Shown here one piece after another: positions 15,000-23,461 of a stretch of DNA of 55,922 nucleotides. The translations under genes were made by a program, and so were the position numbers. Below the pieces are notes generated by a model, which made no database searches, had not been told where the DNA came from, and saw nothing but the letters and a program-made list of their open reading frames with translations. The stretch lies in assembly GCA_964559135.1 (NCBI GenBank), contig CAZLGG010000013.1, positions 1-55,922 on the forward strand, written 5' to 3'. Positions within the stretch are counted from its first letter, which is position 1; every line of letters begins with the position of its first letter. Source of the stretch: DRQF01 sp964559135 (GTDB lineage Bacteria > Planctomycetota > GCA-002687715 > DRQF01).

Positions 15000-16669
15000 C
15001 GGAAGACGGCCGCTCCCCAAAGGATCCACCAGTCGCCGGAGGTCCCGTTCCTGGGCACCGCGCTGAGACGGAGGCGCCCCGGTGTGCCGTCGAGAGGGGT
15101 TTCCAGCAGGAGCGGTCGAGGGTAAACGCCGCGAAGAGAGTCGGGGCCGGGCTGATGTCGCTGTGATCTGAGGACGCGGAAGTCTTGGGACATCGGCGGC
15201 GCGCGCTCGACGAGAAGGTCGAATCCGTCCAGGATCGTGGGCGTCCCCCTTCGGAATTGAAGCCCCGTTTGAATGCGAAAGCCGCGAGCACCCCGCGGGA
15301 TCTCGAATTCGATGACCGTGCGGGAGGGCGTCCTCAGAAAGCTCCCGCCACGGAACTCGGTGAGGACGGGCTCCTCGATGGGGGGCGCCACGCGAATCGG
15401 CGTGATTTGTAAGCTTTCGTGGGCGACATCGGCGAAGAGATTTGGACTGACGATTCTTCCCTCGCTCTCGGGCCGATAGCGCAGCACCCAATAGGGGTGA
15501 ATGATCACGTCGGCCGGCAAGTCGCCGCCGAAGACACGTGATGCGCGCCCCCAGCCGTCGTCGTCGAGAGCTCGGGAACGAAACGTGGCGGCGGCGCCGG
15601 GAATGAGAAGGAACATCAGGATACCGGCGAGACGGGCGCGTGGGCCCCCTGCCCGCCAGATGCCCACGAGGACGGCGCCCAAGGTGATCATGGGGACGAA
15701 GCTGTAGCGATTGGCGACGAGGCCGAACAGCAGGGCCGGTCGAAATCGATACGCCCAAAGCGTCGCAAGAAAAACGGCCAGGCCCGCCAAGTGAATGGTG
15801 AGCAGACGTGGATGGAGTGGCGCGATGAGAAGGAAGGTCGTTCCCAGCAGTAGGATTGCCGTGGCGATCAACAGAGCCCAGGCACCGCGAGGGTTCTCGG
15901 CGATCGTTCGTCCGAGCTCCTGACCGAAGATGCCGACTCCCGCGTAGCGCACGCCGACCACCTGGACCCAGGACGGGTCACGAATGTCGAACCCTTGACT
16001 CGTGGGTTGGGTGCGGGCGTCGGGAAGGTCCTTGGATTGCAACCCGGCGCAGCCGAGCGCGATGAGTAGAAGAACGATGCCGTGCGCGTCGCGGCGAACG
16101 AGCCAGCGGCCGAGGAAGAGTGGGAGAAAGAACAGGACGAATGGGCCGGTCAGACCCGCCAAGATCAGATACACAACGTCGGTGATGCGTTCCCGCGCGC
16201 GCGTGGGCGGCTCCGCGATGAGGAGAAGAATGAGCCCCCAGGCCAGAATGCTTTGGACGTCGGTGAGGTGGAGATAGACCCAGCCGTTGTGAGGGATGAG
16301 CAGGGGGGCCAAGGCGATGAGGCGCTTCCCAGGGAGGCGAATGCGGCGGGACACCGCCATCCCCACGACGACGAGCAGAGCGAGTGCGGAGACGATGGCG
16401 TAGATATGAGGGGCCCAACGGGGTGGGGCCGCGGCGTCCGCGAACGCCGCCGTCAGGCGAGGGAGCAAATGGTGGTAGCCGTTGTAGGTCTTCCCGATGG
16501 CAGCCAGCCCCGACTCTCTCGCCTGCATGAAAAACAGGCCTCCGTCTTCCGCTTGGAATTGGGGGTGGAAGAATTGGTCGGGGCGTCGGAGGAAAAGCAG
16601 CCCCAGTGCCGCGGCATGGATCCAAAGCGGACTCGACGGCGCGATCTTGGTCCTCACGGCAGCCCTCAT
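14996..16669 (-). CDS. Polytopic membrane protein, possible GT-C-type glycosyltransferase
   Basis: 557-aa protein with about ten predicted membrane segments, then a C-terminal soluble domain of about 180 residues with beta-strand character. The first extracytoplasmic loop begins FQAEDGGLFFMQARESG. An acidic pair in that loop is typical of GT-C enzymes that use polyprenyl-linked sugars. I do not recognise a named family. The ATG at 16669 overlaps the stop of the preceding gene (ATGA), and its own stop overlaps the lipoprotein start. Coupling with a second membrane protein and a glycan-hydrolase-like lipoprotein suggests envelope glycan assembly. Confidence 0.78.
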   Translation of the reverse strand: MRAAVRTKIAPSSPLWIHAAALGLLFLRRPDQFFHPQFQAEDGGLFFMQARESGLAAIGKTYNGYHHLLPRLTAAFADAAAPPRWAPHIYAIVSALALLVVVGMAVSRRIRLPGKRLIALAPLLIPHNGWVYLHLTDVQSILAWGLILLLIAEPPTRARERITDVVYLILAGLTGPFVLFFLPLFLGRWLVRRDAHGIVLLLIALGCAGLQSKDLPDARTQPTSQGFDIRDPSWVQVVGVRYAGVGIFGQELGRTIAENPRGAWALLIATAILLLGTTFLLIAPLHPRLLTIHLAGLAVFLATLWAYRFRPALLFGLVANRYSFVPMITLGAVLVGIWRAGGPRARLAGILMFLLIPGAAATFRSRALDDDGWGRASRVFGGDLPADVIIHPYWVLRYRPESEGRIVSPNLFADVAHESLQITPIRVAPPIEEPVLTEFRGGSFLRTPSRTVIEFEIPRGARGFRIQTGLQFRRGTPTILDGFDLLVERAPPMSQDFRVLRSQRHQPGPDSLRGVYPRPLLLETPLDGTPGRLRLSAVPRNGTSGDWWILWGAAVFR

Positions 16670-18285
16670 TTTACGAAGTCCCAGGCCGGGCCGCTCGGTG
16701 AAATGAGGTGCTCGCGGGGATCGAGTGTGCGGCGGTAAAACCACTTGATGTCACCCGCGGGGAGGGTGTAGGACACGACGCTGAATAGCTTCGGCCTCTC
16801 CCGGAACACGCGACCGAGCGGCGAAAGCAGGGAGGCGCGCTCGACGTCCTTTTCCTCCTCAAAGGAACCGGCCAGCATGCTCTCGTCGTAGATCAGTCGG
16901 AAAATCGTCTCCATCTCATATGTCATGCCCGAGATGAAGGGGGGCATGACGGCGGGGTCGCTCGGTTCAAAACCCGCCGTCGGGTATCGAACGAGGACAG
17001 CCGTGTGAGGCGGCAGCGGCCCCAGGTCCTCCACCATGCGCTGGATCACCCCGCGTTGGAATTCTCCGGCTCGAACCCAGCTTTCCTGCACGGCGTAGCG
17101 AAACGTGAAGAATGCGGCGAGGACCGCGCAGAAGGCGATGGACGCCGAGACCCGCAGAATCCGGCGATGTAGAAACCGGAAGAGGAGGGTGATGCCGCCC
17201 GTCCAGAACACCACGGCCCCTATTTGCGAGGCGATGTTGTGGCGTGAAAGGGGACCGTCGGTGAATCGAGGGGCCGCGAAGGCGGAGAGCGCCGCGCCGG
17301 CCATGATCGCCGCCACCCCGAAAAGGCACAGAACGATCGCGTCGCGGAGATTCCGCTTTGGTGCGGGGCCTTGGCGCAGGCTCAGGAGTGCGGACACGGG
17401 AGTGATCGCGAGGAAAACAGCCGCGAAAAGACTGCGGTGCTCCGGATTCGCCGCGACCCCGAACGCGTGGGCGGGCCACCGAAACATGAGGGTCGGGACG
17501 GCTCTCAGTGCGGCCGTGAGCGTCGTTCGCGCTATCCCGAGCGGGCCGCCTCGGTCCGCGGCGACGACGGCGGCTCTTATGTCAGGGACGAAACGAGGAA
17601 AAATCCACAATCGCCAGGCGACGTAGACCGCGAGAGCGCCGCCGAAGACCAGGAGCCCGTCGCGAAGACTCCTTCGCCGTCCTCCGTCGCGAAACCAGGG
17701 CGCCAGGACGAAGGGGAAGGCGCTCAGTTCATAGCTGTAGAACGCGGCCAGGATCAGCAGGCCCGCGATCACGTTCCATCGCCTTTGGAAGGCCTCCATG
17801 GCGAGCAACACATAGAGGATTCCGAGCATCGCCATGAGGGTCGCCGCCCAGACATGGGTCGTCACCGCCGGATAGAGGATCAGCAAAAGCCCCGAGATCA
17901 GGCCGGCGAAGCCTCCCAGTCTCCGGGCGACGAGTCGGGACAGCAGGATGCCGGACGCGGAGAGCACGGCCCAAAGGACGAGGAACGCCGCGGTCAATCC
18001 TCCCAGGGTGTAGGCCCCGCGCAGAAGAACAAACTCGATCGTCCGGAGAGGGCGCCCCTCCCAGGAGTAGAAGAACAGGTCGCGTAGGAACTGCGAAAAA
18101 GGCAACGAGCGGTTCCACAAAGCGTTGCCCATGAGGGCCCAGTCATCGGCAAGAAGCCCGAAGCGGTGGGCTTGGCTGAAATCGGCGGCCCAACACGCGG
18201 CCGCGATGAGCACGGCGCCGATCCAGGGCCCGTCGCGGGAGGCGACGTTCCGTGACGCGACCGAAGATTCCTGGGAGCCTGACAC
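16666..18285 (-). CDS. Polytopic membrane protein, possible GT-C-type glycosyltransferase
   Basis: 539-aa protein with about ten hydrophobic segments over residues 20-390 and a C-terminal soluble tail. The first loop contains FGLLADDWALMGNALWNRSLPF, where the DD pair is in the usual place for a GT-C catalytic Asp. The family is not otherwise recognised. It starts with GTG at 18285, one base after the stop of the kinase-like gene, and ends overlapping the next membrane gene. Organisation and topology suggest a paired role with its downstream neighbour in surface glycan synthesis. An exporter-like role cannot be excluded. Confidence 0.78.
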   Translation of the reverse strand: MSGSQESSVASRNVASRDGPWIGAVLIAAACWAADFSQAHRFGLLADDWALMGNALWNRSLPFSQFLRDLFFYSWEGRPLRTIEFVLLRGAYTLGGLTAAFLVLWAVLSASGILLSRLVARRLGGFAGLISGLLLILYPAVTTHVWAATLMAMLGILYVLLAMEAFQRRWNVIAGLLILAAFYSYELSAFPFVLAPWFRDGGRRRSLRDGLLVFGGALAVYVAWRLWIFPRFVPDIRAAVVAADRGGPLGIARTTLTAALRAVPTLMFRWPAHAFGVAANPEHRSLFAAVFLAITPVSALLSLRQGPAPKRNLRDAIVLCLFGVAAIMAGAALSAFAAPRFTDGPLSRHNIASQIGAVVFWTGGITLLFRFLHRRILRVSASIAFCAVLAAFFTFRYAVQESWVRAGEFQRGVIQRMVEDLGPLPPHTAVLVRYPTAGFEPSDPAVMPPFISGMTYEMETIFRLIYDESMLAGSFEEEKDVERASLLSPLGRVFRERPKLFSVVSYTLPAGDIKWFYRRTLDPREHLISPSGPAWDFVK

Positions 18286-18286
18286 G

Positions 18287-18925
18287 TCAAAGATCGGAGG
18301 AGGGCGGGATGGTCAGGGTGAAGCCGCCTCCCATGGGTTCCGACGCGATGTGAATCCCGGCCAGAGTCGCCGCCAGTTCGGCAAGAGGCATTTTCGCGGA
18401 GGCCGGCGCGAATCCGCCGGGCGGCTCCCCGGAAACGCTGGCCGGGCCGTGGAGCCGGAGACACACTTTGCCCTTGCCTTCCTCGACGTCCAGGGTGAGT
18501 TTTCCCGGCCCCCAACGCCGCTGCAGGATCTCGATGAGATCCAGGATGGCCACCAGAGCCAATTCGAAACGCCGGCTCCCGATCGCGATCCCGCTTTCAC
18601 CATGAACGGTCAGACTCGAGCCCTGCGCGAGCGCATCATCGAGCAAAGACCGGTGCTCGCGAAGAAAAGTGTCCGCCGTGACTTGTCTGGCGTCATGGGG
18701 GTCAGCTTCATGGACAAAGGAGAGAACGTCGCCCAGGCGACGAAGTTCCTTGGCCGCCCTGCGGATTTCCTGCAGATGCTGCGCCTGCATTCCGTGCTCC
18801 GCCGAATCGGCCAACTCCACTTGGCCGGCGACGACGAGGGCCAGATTGTTCAATCGATGGCCCACGGCGCGAAACGCTGGTCCGAGCAGATGCACGAGTT
18901 CGTTGGTCGAGGATTCGTCAGGCAT
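18287..18925 (-). CDS. Histidine-kinase-like protein without a sensor domain
   Basis: 212-aa cytoplasmic protein. The N-terminal helix pair (FRAVGHRLNNLALVVAGQVELA) resembles a histidine-kinase dimerisation domain, with His in the HRLNN position where HELNN is usual. The C-terminal part has the length of an ATPase domain and ends GGGFTLTIP like the last strand of HATPase_c, but I see no convincing N-box or G-box. It may be a phosphotransfer or regulatory protein like the degenerate kinase ChpT rather than an active kinase. It is first in the glycan operon, one base from the next gene. No response regulator lies next to it. Confidence 0.7.
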   Translation of the reverse strand: MPDESSTNELVHLLGPAFRAVGHRLNNLALVVAGQVELADSAEHGMQAQHLQEIRRAAKELRRLGDVLSFVHEADPHDARQVTADTFLREHRSLLDDALAQGSSLTVHGESGIAIGSRRFELALVAILDLIEILQRRWGPGKLTLDVEEGKGKVCLRLHGPASVSGEPPGGFAPASAKMPLAELAATLAGIHIASEPMGGGFTLTIPPSSDL

Positions 18926-19039
18926 AAAGGGCTCGTCGCATGATCGGAGGACTCGATAGATCCGACGATTCCCATCCTACAGACGAAAACCGCCAAGTGA
19001 AGCCTCCTCGTCGCCGCGCTTCTTTGTTCCAATGGCCTC

Positions 19040-20962
19040 ATGATCGAAACTCGCCGAACCGCCTGCAGCCGAGATTGCCCCGATGCGTGTTCCTTGGAGG
19101 TGGACGTGGAGGACGGGAAGGTCGTCGCCCTTCACGGCGCAAAGCAGGACCCCGTGACTCAGGGGTTCATCTGCGAACGCACACGCCGGTTCCTCCATCG
19201 CCAAAACCACCCCGACCGCTTTCGGGACCCCATGATTCTTCGGGAAGGACGCCGGGTCACCGTTTCTTGGGACGAAGCCTTGGATCACGTGGCGAAGATC
19301 CTCCGAGAGGCCGTGGATGAAGGAGGTCCGGAGTCCGTGTTCCATTACCGGTCCGGCGGCTCCCTGGGGATTCTCAAGCACGTCTCGGAGGTGTTCTTTC
19401 GAGACCTGGGACCCGTGACCGTCAAGCGCGGCGACATCTGTTCGGGGGCCGGAGAAGCGGCCCAGGAGATGGACTTCGGGATCTCGGAGAGTCACGATCT
19501 TTTCGATCTTCTCAACAGCCGCTGCATCGTCTTGTGGGGAAAGAATCCGCACACGTCGGGCGTGCACCTGATCCCGATTCTCAAGGAGGCGAAAAAGCGC
19601 GGCGCGCGTCTCGTGACGGTCGATCCCATCCGCACGAAGGCGGCCGGCCTGAGTGACCTCTATCTGCAACCAAGACCGGGCGCCGACACGGCGCTCGCCT
19701 TCGGTGTCGCGCGCCTTCTGTTGGACGCGGGAGGGTGGGACCCGGAGGCTCGCACGTACTGTGAAGGGTGGGATGGGTATCGTTCGCTGGTGGAGAGCCG
19801 TGAGGCCGAGGCTTGGGCCGCCGAGGCCGGCGTTCCGCTCGAAGGGGTGAGATCCCTCGCGAGCCTTTATGGTGCAGGACCGAGCGCCCTGCTCGTGGGA
19901 TGGGGGCTCGGCCGTCGTCGGAATGGGTGCGCAACCGTGCGCGCCCTCGATGCCCTGGGAGCCGTCACGGGAAATCTGGGCGTGCCGGGCGGGGGCGTCT
20001 CCTTTTACTTCGGTCGACAATCCGCCTTCGACACCTCATTCGGGCTTCCCGTGGTGGAGCCGCCCCGCACCCTTTCGGAGCCGTTGCTTGGGCGCGAGAT
20101 CCTGGGATTGAAAGACCGGCCCGTCCGGGTGATGTGGGTGACCGCGGGCAATCCGGTTTCCATGCTTCCTGAATCCGAGACCGTTCGTCGGGCTCTGCGG
20201 AGCCTGAAGGAACTCATCGTGGTGGACACGCACCCCAACGACACGACGGATCTGGCCACCGTGATTCTCCCCACGCTGACTTTGCTCGAGGACGACGATC
20301 TCCTCGGGGCCTACGGGAACCACTGGTTGAGAGTGTCCAGGCCCACCGTCGCGCCACCACCTGGCTGCCGCCACGAGCTGTGGATCTTTCAGGAACTCTC
20401 TCGTCGGTTGGGGCTTCCCTCCCTCGCCGAGGGCGACGTGCGGAGCTGGAAACGCCGCGCGATGTCGCGGCTCGAACGGGTGGGCGTCACTCTCGAGGAC
20501 TTGGAGGCGGGGCCGAAGAGAAACCCCTTCGCCGCCGAGGTCCTCTTCGAGGATCGCCGATTCCCGACTCCGAGCGGCCGGGTGAGACTGATTCAGAGCG
20601 CCCCCCGGCCGACGTTCACCCCGACACAGGATTGGCCGTTCGTGCTCATGGCCACTTCCGTGCCGAAGTGCCAGAGCTCTCAATGGAGCGTTCCCGTGCC
20701 TGACGAACCCGCCGAGGTCAGGATCCATCCCGAGGCGACTTGGCTCGCGGACGGGACTCATGCGGTCTTGGAGACGGCCTACGGTGTTCTCGAAGTGACC
20801 GTGCGGCACGATCCCCGGGTTCATGCCCATGTGATTCTGATGGGCAAGGGAGGGATGGTGCGAGATCGCCGCTGTGCGAATGCGGTGGTCGGGGCGGCGT
20901 TGACCGACGGCGGAGAAGGAGCCGCTTACTACGACGAGCCCTGCCGACTGAAAGCCCTCTGA
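19040..20962 (+). CDS. Molybdopterin-dependent oxidoreductase (YoaE/FdhF-like)
   Basis: 640-aa cytoplasmic enzyme of the DMSO-reductase superfamily, with no Tat signal. A [4Fe-4S] site is built by Cys9, Cys13, Cys17 and Cys45 (CxxxCxxxC...C). DICSGAGEA places Cys134 as the likely Mo ligand. The bis-MGD domain shows VLWGKNPHTSG, VTVDPIRTKAAGLSDLYL.PRPGADTALA and GNPVSMLPES, and the C-terminal MopB-binding domain spans about 530-640. Its length and N-terminus fit the soluble YoaE-type group, whose substrates are mostly undefined. It diverges from the kinase-like gene across a 114-base gap. The start is the only ATG before the FeS motif. Confidence 0.9.
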   Translation: MIETRRTACSRDCPDACSLEVDVEDGKVVALHGAKQDPVTQGFICERTRRFLHRQNHPDRFRDPMILREGRRVTVSWDEALDHVAKILREAVDEGGPESVFHYRSGGSLGILKHVSEVFFRDLGPVTVKRGDICSGAGEAAQEMDFGISESHDLFDLLNSRCIVLWGKNPHTSGVHLIPILKEAKKRGARLVTVDPIRTKAAGLSDLYLQPRPGADTALAFGVARLLLDAGGWDPEARTYCEGWDGYRSLVESREAEAWAAEAGVPLEGVRSLASLYGAGPSALLVGWGLGRRRNGCATVRALDALGAVTGNLGVPGGGVSFYFGRQSAFDTSFGLPVVEPPRTLSEPLLGREILGLKDRPVRVMWVTAGNPVSMLPESETVRRALRSLKELIVVDTHPNDTTDLATVILPTLTLLEDDDLLGAYGNHWLRVSRPTVAPPPGCRHELWIFQELSRRLGLPSLAEGDVRSWKRRAMSRLERVGVTLEDLEAGPKRNPFAAEVLFEDRRFPTPSGRVRLIQSAPRPTFTPTQDWPFVLMATSVPKCQSSQWSVPVPDEPAEVRIHPEATWLADGTHAVLETAYGVLEVTVRHDPRVHAHVILMGKGGMVRDRRCANAVVGAALTDGGEGAAYYDEPCRLKAL

Positions 20963-20999
20963 GCGCGAGGGGGCTCCGATTCCCGACCGACGCTCCCAT

Positions 21000-21878
21000 T
21001 CAGCCCCGGTGCAGGGCGTTCCACAGACGAAGGGCGTAGTTCACGGGAGCATGGTCCGAAAGGGCGTTCTCGCCCACCGCTCGTTTGAGGATGGACTGCC
21101 AGCCGCCCTCGCCGCGAAGCACGGTGGAGATCCGGTCGCGGACTCCTTCGCGGATTCGGTCTACGGCATCGAGGCCAAAGCGCACTTCGCCCGTCCTTGT
21201 CAGATGGACGACCTGACCCACGTGACGGTAACGCCACGGAGGCGGCAGATAGCAGACGATGTCGTGCTGATGCACGACGCGCCAATGGGGGAGAGGGGGT
21301 TGGGTGCGAGCGAATTCGTCATCGCCGACCCGCGGTGAACCCAACGCTCCCACGCCCAGAGCCGGAAGATCGCGCCTCACCGCCAACGTCGCGAGGGCGG
21401 CGCCCATGCTGTGGCCCGTGACCCACAGGCGGCGTGTTCGGGTCGCCGTCCTGATGCGCGGCTCGATATCGTCCCAGAGAACGTCCAAGGCCTCGCTGAA
21501 TCCCCGGTGGGCTTGACCGCCGCGGTGATCCTCGACGAGGCGAACCCTGGCGTCCGTGAGGATGTTCGACGGCTCTCGGAACATCGTGCCGCGAAATGTC
21601 AGGATGGCGTGGTCCGGCGCCAGGGCGATGAGGGCCCGGAATCCCGACTTGTCCACGAGATTCATGCCCGTGAAGCCCGCTTTCCTCAGGCGATCTTCGA
21701 TGAAATCCGTCTCACGCACGTAGGAGAGCAGGCAGAGTTCGGCCATCCACCAGGCCTTGGCGAGGGAAAGGGCCTTTTCCTCCGGACGGAAGGGGTGAGA
21801 CCGGTGGTCCGCGAAGTAGTCGTATTCCCGATTGGGGACTCGAAGTGCGGCGATGCTCTGGGGTAGGAGGCGCTGCAT
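21000..21878 (-). CDS. Class 3 lipase family protein (alpha/beta hydrolase)
   Basis: 292-aa enzyme without an obvious signal peptide. The nucleophile elbow is VTGHSMGAALATLA. AILTFRGTMFREPSNILTDARV gives the oxyanion strand, GSPRVGDDEFA the catalytic-Asp region, and VVHQHDIVCYLPPPWRYRHVG the region near the catalytic His. This order is that of fungal-type class 3 lipases. The ATG at 21878 was chosen because the frame above it runs into the divergent FeS gene. It sits between the two molybdoenzyme genes in the opposite direction and has no evident functional link to them. Confidence 0.9.
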   Translation of the reverse strand: MQRLLPQSIAALRVPNREYDYFADHRSHPFRPEEKALSLAKAWWMAELCLLSYVRETDFIEDRLRKAGFTGMNLVDKSGFRALIALAPDHAILTFRGTMFREPSNILTDARVRLVEDHRGGQAHRGFSEALDVLWDDIEPRIRTATRTRRLWVTGHSMGAALATLAVRRDLPALGVGALGSPRVGDDEFARTQPPLPHWRVVHQHDIVCYLPPPWRYRHVGQVVHLTRTGEVRFGLDAVDRIREGVRDRISTVLRGEGGWQSILKRAVGENALSDHAPVNYALRLWNALHRG

Positions 21879-21955
21879 GGTGTGCCAGCGTATCCCAATC
21901 TCGCCGGCTTCCCAGAGGGCATTGACGATCGGGAAGGGACCCCGTAGGAAAGGCC

Positions 21956-23461
21956 ATGGGTTTTGGATTCCTGATCGATCAGCGCAAGTGCATCGGATGC
22001 CATGCGTGCACGGTGGCCTGCAAGTCCGAGAATGACGTCCCCCTGGGGAAGTTCCGGACATGGGTGAAGTACACCGAGAAGGGGCGGTTTCCGGATGTTC
22101 GCCGCCATTTCACGGTTCTTCGCTGCAACCACTGCGACGAAGCCCCATGCGTGGAAATCTGTCCTGTCAACGCCCTCGAGAAGCGACCCGACGCCATCGT
22201 CGATCTCGACCGCGATATCTGCGTCGGGTGCCGCGCGTGCATGCAGGCGTGCCCGTACGACGCGATTCACATGAACGAGGACCGCGGAACCTGCGAGAAG
22301 TGTCACTACTGCGCCCATCGCACGGAGGTCGGGCTGGCCCCGGCATGCGTCGTCGTCTGCCCCGAGGAGGCGATCGTCGCGGGCGACGTGGATGATCCGA
22401 CCACCACGATCCATCGTTTGATCCATGAGAACGACGTCGAGCAGCGCAAACTCGAAAAGGGGACCAAGCCGCGAGTGTGGTACCTCGACGGATTGAAGGA
22501 CGCCCTGGTGCCCGGTCGGGCGGCGGAGCCCGAGCAGTGGATCTGGGCGGATAGAGCCCAGCCGTCTCCCGACCTTCCCTCGGAGTTCAGACCGCCCGAG
22601 GATCTGATGACCACGTTGGACGTGGACCATGCTCCGGCTTGGGGATGGCAGGTCTGGACCTATCTCGTCACCAAAAACCTTTCGGCGGGTGCGATGATTG
22701 TCGCGCCTTTCCTGGCTCTGCTCGGTGCGGAGACGTCGGGAGTGGCGCGTTTCCTTCCCGAAGTCGTGGGGCTGCTCTTTCTCGGTATCACCTTGTTTCT
22801 GCTCGTCGAAGACCTCGGACGTCCCGAGCGATTCTGGCGACTTCTCCTCAAGCCGAACACCCGTTCGTGGTTGGTGAAGGGGGCGTGGATTCTCACGGCC
22901 TTCGGGATCTTGTCCTCGGCATCTCTCGTGACGGGGCTTTTGGGGATGCACGGCGTCCAACAGGGGCTGCGCTGGGCAACGCTCCCGGCCGCGGTTCTCG
23001 CCGCGGGCTACAGTGCTTGGCTCTTCAAGCAGTGCCGGGGTCGGGACCTGTGGTGCGAGCCCGGTCTCTTCTGGCAGCTGTTGATTCGCGCGGGGTTTCT
23101 GGGCGCCGGGGTGGCCATGCTCCTGCCCACCTTGTCCGGCCGCATGCCGATCGCCCCCGTCGTTTTCATCTGGTTGGGTGTGGGGACGGCCGTCGGCATC
23201 TTCTATGAGCGGATGCGCGTGCATCGGAACCCGGATGCGGAACGCGCCGAGGCGATTCTGCGGCGCAACTTTTCGTCGCATGAAGGGATGAGTCTCGTCA
23301 TCCTTTCCGCCGTCATCGTCCAGGTGGCGGATCTCTTCGCGGACGTGGGCTCCTTCCTCCGTATCGGCGGATTCGCCCTGGGATTGGTCCTGGCTCTGGC
23401 CGGGCTTTGGTTTTACGAGCGCGCCTGGATTCGGGCGCCTCAGTCGGTGCCGAATTCATGA
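21956..23461 (+). CDS. Fused four-cluster ferredoxin (NrfC/PsrB-like) and NrfD/PsrC-like membrane subunit
   Basis: 501-aa electron-transfer subunit of a complex iron-sulfur molybdoenzyme. Residues 1-190 hold Cys groups for four [4Fe-4S] clusters: CIGCHACTVAC, CNHCDEAPCVEICP, CVGCRACMQACP and CEKCHYC...CVVVCP. From about residue 215 there are about eight hydrophobic segments with the NrfD mark DLGRPERFWRLLLKPNTRSW. FeS and quinone-reactive membrane subunits are usually separate proteins, so the fusion is notable. No Tat signal precedes the FeS part, which places it on the cytoplasmic side, as in SoeABC-like sulfite dehydrogenases. Its stop overlaps the catalytic subunit's ATG (23458-23461). 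AGGAAAGG precedes the start. Confidence 0.92.
   Translation: MGFGFLIDQRKCIGCHACTVACKSENDVPLGKFRTWVKYTEKGRFPDVRRHFTVLRCNHCDEAPCVEICPVNALEKRPDAIVDLDRDICVGCRACMQACPYDAIHMNEDRGTCEKCHYCAHRTEVGLAPACVVVCPEEAIVAGDVDDPTTTIHRLIHENDVEQRKLEKGTKPRVWYLDGLKDALVPGRAAEPEQWIWADRAQPSPDLPSEFRPPEDLMTTLDVDHAPAWGWQVWTYLVTKNLSAGAMIVAPFLALLGAETSGVARFLPEVVGLLFLGITLFLLVEDLGRPERFWRLLLKPNTRSWLVKGAWILTAFGILSSASLVTGLLGMHGVQQGLRWATLPAAVLAAGYSAWLFKQCRGRDLWCEPGLFWQLLIRAGFLGAGVAMLLPTLSGRMPIAPVVFIWLGVGTAVGIFYERMRVHRNPDAERAEAILRRNFSSHEGMSLVILSAVIVQVADLFADVGSFLRIGGFALGLVLALAGLWFYERAWIRAPQSVPNS

Noticed and set aside
21686..23281. 531-codon minus-strand frame over the FeS/NrfD gene
   Set aside because: Shadow of a gene with intact Cys motifs and membrane segments on the other strand.
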